Assembly (NCBI GenBank): GCA_026398285.1
Contig: JAPLTI010000008.1
Location: 1-9,593, forward strand
Length of the DNA: 9,593 nucleotides
Direction: 5' to 3'
DNA from: Verrucomicrobiota bacterium
Lineage (GTDB): Bacteria > Verrucomicrobiota > Verrucomicrobiia > Chthoniobacterales > Terrimicrobiaceae
The position numbers and the translations under genes are program-made. Positions 7,280 to 9,593 of this stretch are shown here, piece after piece; the stretch's first letter is position 1, and every line of letters starts with the position of its first letter. The notes below the pieces were generated by a model. It made no database searches. It was not told where the DNA came from and saw only the letters and a program-made list of their open reading frames with translations.

Positions 7280-7329
7280 AGGCTTCAGGACAGAAAAAGT
7301 TAGGCCGCCATCCTGAGGTCTGGATTTTT
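7280..7329 (+). terminator. Candidate intrinsic terminator after rep, in the convergent gap
   Basis: AGGCTTCAGGA (7280-7290) pairs with TCCTGAGGTCT (7311-7321), an 11-bp stem with two G-U pairs and a 20-base loop. A T-run (TTTTT, 7325-7329) follows two to three bases later. On the minus strand the two G-U pairs become A-C mismatches, so the fold favours plus-strand RNA, meaning termination of purN-rep. The loop is longer than usual, which lowers confidence. A short T-run also follows the stem on the minus strand, so weak bidirectional use is possible. Confidence 0.45.
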
Positions 7330-7339
7330 GCAGCTTGGA

Positions 7340-7816
7340 TTACTGGTCGAGCCATGCGCGGAGCCTGGCAGCGATGGGGTTGTCGGGATTCAGCAACTCG
7401 GGCTTGGGGGTTCGCAGGGCTGAAACTAGGTGCACGGTCCACCAAACGAGCAGGAGGAGAATCAAGGCGGGCCAGAGTTTTAGAAAAGGCTTCGAGAGCG
7501 ACTGCCAGTTGGCGAGGGGACGGCTGCATGCGATCTCCAGCGCGCTTGTGAATGCGAGGAGAAGGATGAAAACAAGAAGCGGGATCGAGAGGGCGTTCAG
7601 GTAAAGCGAAGAGGCGAAGTCCCCACGAAGAGCGGCGCAGGCTGAGCGTGTGCCTCCGCAGAAAAGGCAGGGAAGGCCAGTGAGGGCTTTGAAACCGCAA
7701 GGCAGTGCGGGAAGTGATGGATTCAGGCTTTTGAGAAGCGGAAGGGAAAGGAGCAGAGCGGAGACGGCGATGATTCCAAGTCGAACCAAACGCTGGCGCG
7801 GCGTCAGTGGCGGCAT
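7340..7816 (-). CDS. DUF2752 family membrane protein
   Basis: The 158-aa product has a membrane segment at about 12-30, the DUF2752 signature at 40-75, and hydrophobic segments at about 76-96 and 114-133. The signature is CGFKALTGLPCLFCGGTR, then ALRGDF and NAL; the usual form is C-P-F/G-C-G-x-T-R followed by GD and NPL. Function is unknown; the Cys pair C50/C53 in CxxCG could bind metal or form a disulfide. The ATG at 7816 lies two bases after the rsmI TGA and has GAGGG 9 bases upstream. A TTG at 7822 is possible but sits only 3 bases from that site. Last gene of the bamD-lptE-rsmI operon. No functional link to its neighbours is evident. Confidence 0.87.
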   Translation of the reverse strand: MPPLTPRQRLVRLGIIAVSALLLSLPLLKSLNPSLPALPCGFKALTGLPCLFCGGTRSACAALRGDFASSLYLNALSIPLLVFILLLAFTSALEIACSRPLANWQSLSKPFLKLWPALILLLLVWWTVHLVSALRTPKPELLNPDNPIAARLRAWLDQ

Positions 7817-7818
7817 GG

Positions 7819-8523
7819 TCAATCGCCCTCTTCAGCGGAATCCGCCTCATGACGCACGGCAGAACTAGAGGGTATCACCAGCGTGATCTCGCCTTTGGGC
7901 GGATGTTTTTCAAAGTGGGCGATGAGGGCGGATGGTGTCTCGCGGCGGTATTCTTCGAAGGTTTTTGTGAGTTCGCGCGCGACACACACCGTGCGCCCGG
8001 GGCAGATCGTATCGAGGGCGGCGAGTGTTTTAAGAATACGATGCGGAGATTCGAAGTAGATGCTTGTCTCGCCTCTCGCAGCTGCGGCAGTGAGTTCATT
8101 GGCGCGGCGACCGCTTTTGACCGGCAGGAATCCGCCGAAGAAAAAACGGTCGCATGGAAAGCCTGAACCAACGAGCGCCGTGAGGACAGCTGAGGGGCCT
8201 GGGAGAACGCTTACAGGCAATCCCCGCTCGATACAGGTGCGGATGAGGCGGTAGCCTGGATCGGAAATGCCGGGCATGCCGGCATCCGTGATAAGAGCGA
8301 CATGGGAGCCCGCAGCTATGCGGTTGGCCACATCTTCACAGCGGAAGGACTCATTGTGCCCATGCAGGCTGATGAAGGGCTTTTTGATACCGAGGTGTTG
8401 GAGGAGAAGCCCACTATGGCGGGTGTCCTCGGCGGCAATCAGGTCGACTGCTTTCAGAACCTCAACGGCCCGCAGGGTGATATCCTGACGGTTTCCGATG
8501 GGTGTGGGAACGACGCTTAGCAC
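7819..8523 (-). CDS. rsmI: 16S rRNA (cytidine(1402)-2'-O)-methyltransferase
   Basis: RsmI 2'-O-methylates C1402 in the decoding centre of 16S rRNA, using S-adenosylmethionine. The 234-aa product shows the tetrapyrrole-methylase fold and RsmI motifs in order: VVPTPIGNRQDITLRA (4-19), AEDTRHSG (31-38), HGHNE (54-58), DAGMPGISDPG (80-90), LPGPSA (107-112), ESPHRI (158-163), CVARELTKTFEE (180-191) and GEITLVI (211-217). E. coli RsmI has 286 aa; the small C-terminal domain is absent here, as in many short homologues. The start must be GTG 8523, since the lptE stop TAA at 8541-8539 is in the same frame six codons upstream and no ATG lies near. No clear ribosome site is present, so translation may depend on lptE being translated. 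Confidence 0.95.
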   Translation of the reverse strand: MLSVVPTPIGNRQDITLRAVEVLKAVDLIAAEDTRHSGLLLQHLGIKKPFISLHGHNESFRCEDVANRIAAGSHVALITDAGMPGISDPGYRLIRTCIERGLPVSVLPGPSAVLTALVGSGFPCDRFFFGGFLPVKSGRRANELTAAAARGETSIYFESPHRILKTLAALDTICPGRTVCVARELTKTFEEYRRETPSALIAHFEKHPPKGEITLVIPSSSAVRHEADSAEEGD

Positions 8524-8538
8524 AGCGGGCGGCCGGTT

Positions 8539-9045
8539 TTACCAACCCTCGGTGATTTGGCTGGCGATGTTATTTGCGAGATCGGCGGCAGCGTTGGACA
8601 GGGCTTGGCGCTCGATCGTTTGGAGGTCGTTGCCACTGAAGAACGAGGTCCTGCCGATGGCCGTTCCACTCATGAGAGTGGCGCCGGTGCTTTGATCAAT
8701 GACATCGTAGCGAGCTTGCACTATTAGGCCGAATTCACTCGTCGCAAGAACATTGCTTTGCACTGAGCGGAGGGCATTGCGATCGATCTTGGTGATGGTG
8801 CAGTTCAGTATGGCATCCGCCTGATCGGAATTGACGATGTGGTAGCTTCCATCTTGTTGGAGGCGCTTCACAAGAGTGTCGGCGAACATGACCTCTATGC
8901 GAGACTCGTAGGTGTTGTTCTTAAAAGTCGGAACAGACAAATCGCGCACCGAGCGCATGGGCGTGGGACGGATCTCACCCAACTTGTAACCGCAACCAGT
9001 GAGCATGAGGGCGGCGGCGAGGAGGGCAGCGAGCGGGGTCTTCAT
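8539..9045 (-). CDS. lptE: LptE-like LPS-assembly lipoprotein
   Basis: The 168-aa product begins with a lipoprotein signal: MKTPLAALLAAALML, then the lipobox LTGC with the lipidated cysteine at 18. C-G-Y-K-L-G follows directly, the usual start of mature LptE. Further family traits are the V-P-T-F-K-N strand and a later D-A-I-L-N-C-T-I-T-K-I strand before a C-terminal helix. LptE sits as a plug in the LptD barrel at the outer membrane and helps LptD assemble. LptE proteins diverge quickly, so the call rests on layout, length and context (bamD beside it, lptG in the same window). The ATG overlaps the bamD TGA (ATGA). No strong ribosome site is visible, so coupling to bamD is likely. Confidence 0.82.
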   Translation of the reverse strand: MKTPLAALLAAALMLTGCGYKLGEIRPTPMRSVRDLSVPTFKNNTYESRIEVMFADTLVKRLQQDGSYHIVNSDQADAILNCTITKIDRNALRSVQSNVLATSEFGLIVQARYDVIDQSTGATLMSGTAIGRTSFFSGNDLQTIERQALSNAAADLANNIASQITEGW

Positions 9046-9593
9046 GGATTAGGCAAAGCGGGTTCGACTGCTGGCATCGGAGCGACATCCCTCGAATCGG
9101 TGCGGAGCTTGGGACTGCTCACAACCGGCAACTCGTCGGCGACGATGTCCTGACGAGGCGGGCCGTTGAAATCAGCGAGGGAGGAGGTTTCCACCTGAGC
9201 TTGGAGCCTGCGGCGGAGCGCTGCGGTCTCACCAGTTTGAGCCTGCTCGGGGCCTGTGCGAAGCGCTTCGTCGCCCGCTTCACTGCGAATTTCCTGCACA
9301 CGGTCGCGAGCTGCCACAGCATCCGCAGAATCCGGTGCGCGGCGGATGATGTCGTTGTAGTAGATGGCGGCGGCGCGATAGTTTTTGAAGCGATCGTAAA
9401 ACTTCGCAATGGTCATGAGGTCATCGGATTCTTTAGCTCCGAGGGTCACGACATTGTCCTTGGCCTGCGCGGCTTTTTCGCTGGAGGGGTATTGGAGCAG
9501 GAAGTCTTCGAAGGTGTTCTTTGCTGTGACCAGCGCAGAGAGGTCCTGAGTTTTACTGGTCTGCCCAAGCCGCATGTAGATATAACCGATCTG
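9042..9593 (-). CDS. bamD: BamD-like outer membrane assembly TPR protein (N-terminus beyond right edge)
   Basis: The frame is open to the right edge and gives the last 183 residues. Two TPR-like helix pairs are seen. The first has A..TFEDFLLQYPSSEKAAQAK (about 24-45). The second has MTIAKFYDRFKNYRAAAIYYNDIIRRAPDS (about 60-89). The second is the YfiO/BamD signature: a repeat with 'IA.FY....Y.AA...Y..ii...P.S'. BamD is the essential lipoprotein partner of BamA in folding outer-membrane β-barrels. Its lipobox would lie outside the window. After the last TPR there is an 80-residue tail rich in Q, P and D (about 104-183, ending PALPNP) that looks disordered and is not part of the classic domain. 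A generic TPR lipoprotein is the alternative. First known gene of the operon running to DUF2752. Confidence 0.82.
   Translation of the reverse strand, partial: QIGYIYMRLGQTSKTQDLSALVTAKNTFEDFLLQYPSSEKAAQAKDNVVTLGAKESDDLMTIAKFYDRFKNYRAAAIYYNDIIRRAPDSADAVAARDRVQEIRSEAGDEALRTGPEQAQTGETAALRRRLQAQVETSSLADFNGPPRQDIVADELPVVSSPKLRTDSRDVAPMPAVEPALPNP

Noticed and set aside
7182..7850. A 222-codon minus-strand frame across the rep/DUF2752 junction
   Set aside because: It covers the rep end, the intergenic hairpin and DUF2752 in another frame. The DUF2752 signature is in the other reading frame.
1..9593. CRISPR array, transposon ends, phage genes, tRNA, toxin-antitoxin or biosynthetic cluster
   Set aside because: No spaced direct repeats, terminal inverted repeats, integrase or transposase, tRNA-like fold or defence-type gene was seen. 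All ten main reading frames belong to housekeeping or conserved families except the 163-aa protein and the tentatively placed DUF4230-like one.

Overview
The window looks like ordinary chromosomal core DNA of a Gram-negative, two-membrane bacterium with fairly high GC. It carries parts of the LPS export route (LptG-type permease, LptE-type lipoprotein) and of the BAM outer-membrane machinery (a BamD-type protein). The gene mix includes a small conserved-looking protein next to lptG, a DUF2752 membrane protein, and a BamD-LptE-RsmI string. This suggests the PVC superphylum, perhaps Verrucomicrobiota, but that is an inference from gene style and not a phylogenetic result. Nearly every base is coding. 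I see no mobile element, CRISPR array, tRNA or rRNA, and no gene-free stretch over 300 bases.

Layout, left to right. A 5'-truncated RluA-family pseudouridine synthase (+) ends at 370. It converges with a five-gene minus-strand operon that reads from 4587 down to 377: ispA-type polyprenyl synthase, a membrane-anchored DUF4230-like protein, lptG, an unrecognised 163-aa protein, and a dihydrouridine synthase. Junctions are TAATG, a 39-bp gap, ATGA, and a 1-bp gap. The only divergent gap (4588-4674) should hold the promoter for this operon and for the plus-strand pair purN-rep, which are joined by an ATGA overlap. rep ends at 7277 and meets a second minus-strand operon: bamD (cut by the right edge), lptE, rsmI and a DUF2752 membrane protein. 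A hairpin with a following T-run lies in the 62-bp convergent gap and is a candidate terminator for rep.

How the genes fit together. LptG and LptE act at opposite ends of the LPS transport bridge. BamD belongs to the machine that folds outer-membrane proteins, including LptE's partner LptD. IspA makes the prenyl diphosphate used for undecaprenyl and quinone lipids, so both minus-strand operons lean towards envelope building. They also carry RNA-modification genes (dus, rsmI, and the nearby rluA-family gene). PurN and Rep serve purine synthesis and replication. I found no clearly exotic system. The best leads are the 163-aa protein after lptG, the DUF4230-like protein before it, and the translationally coupled bamD-lptE pair.
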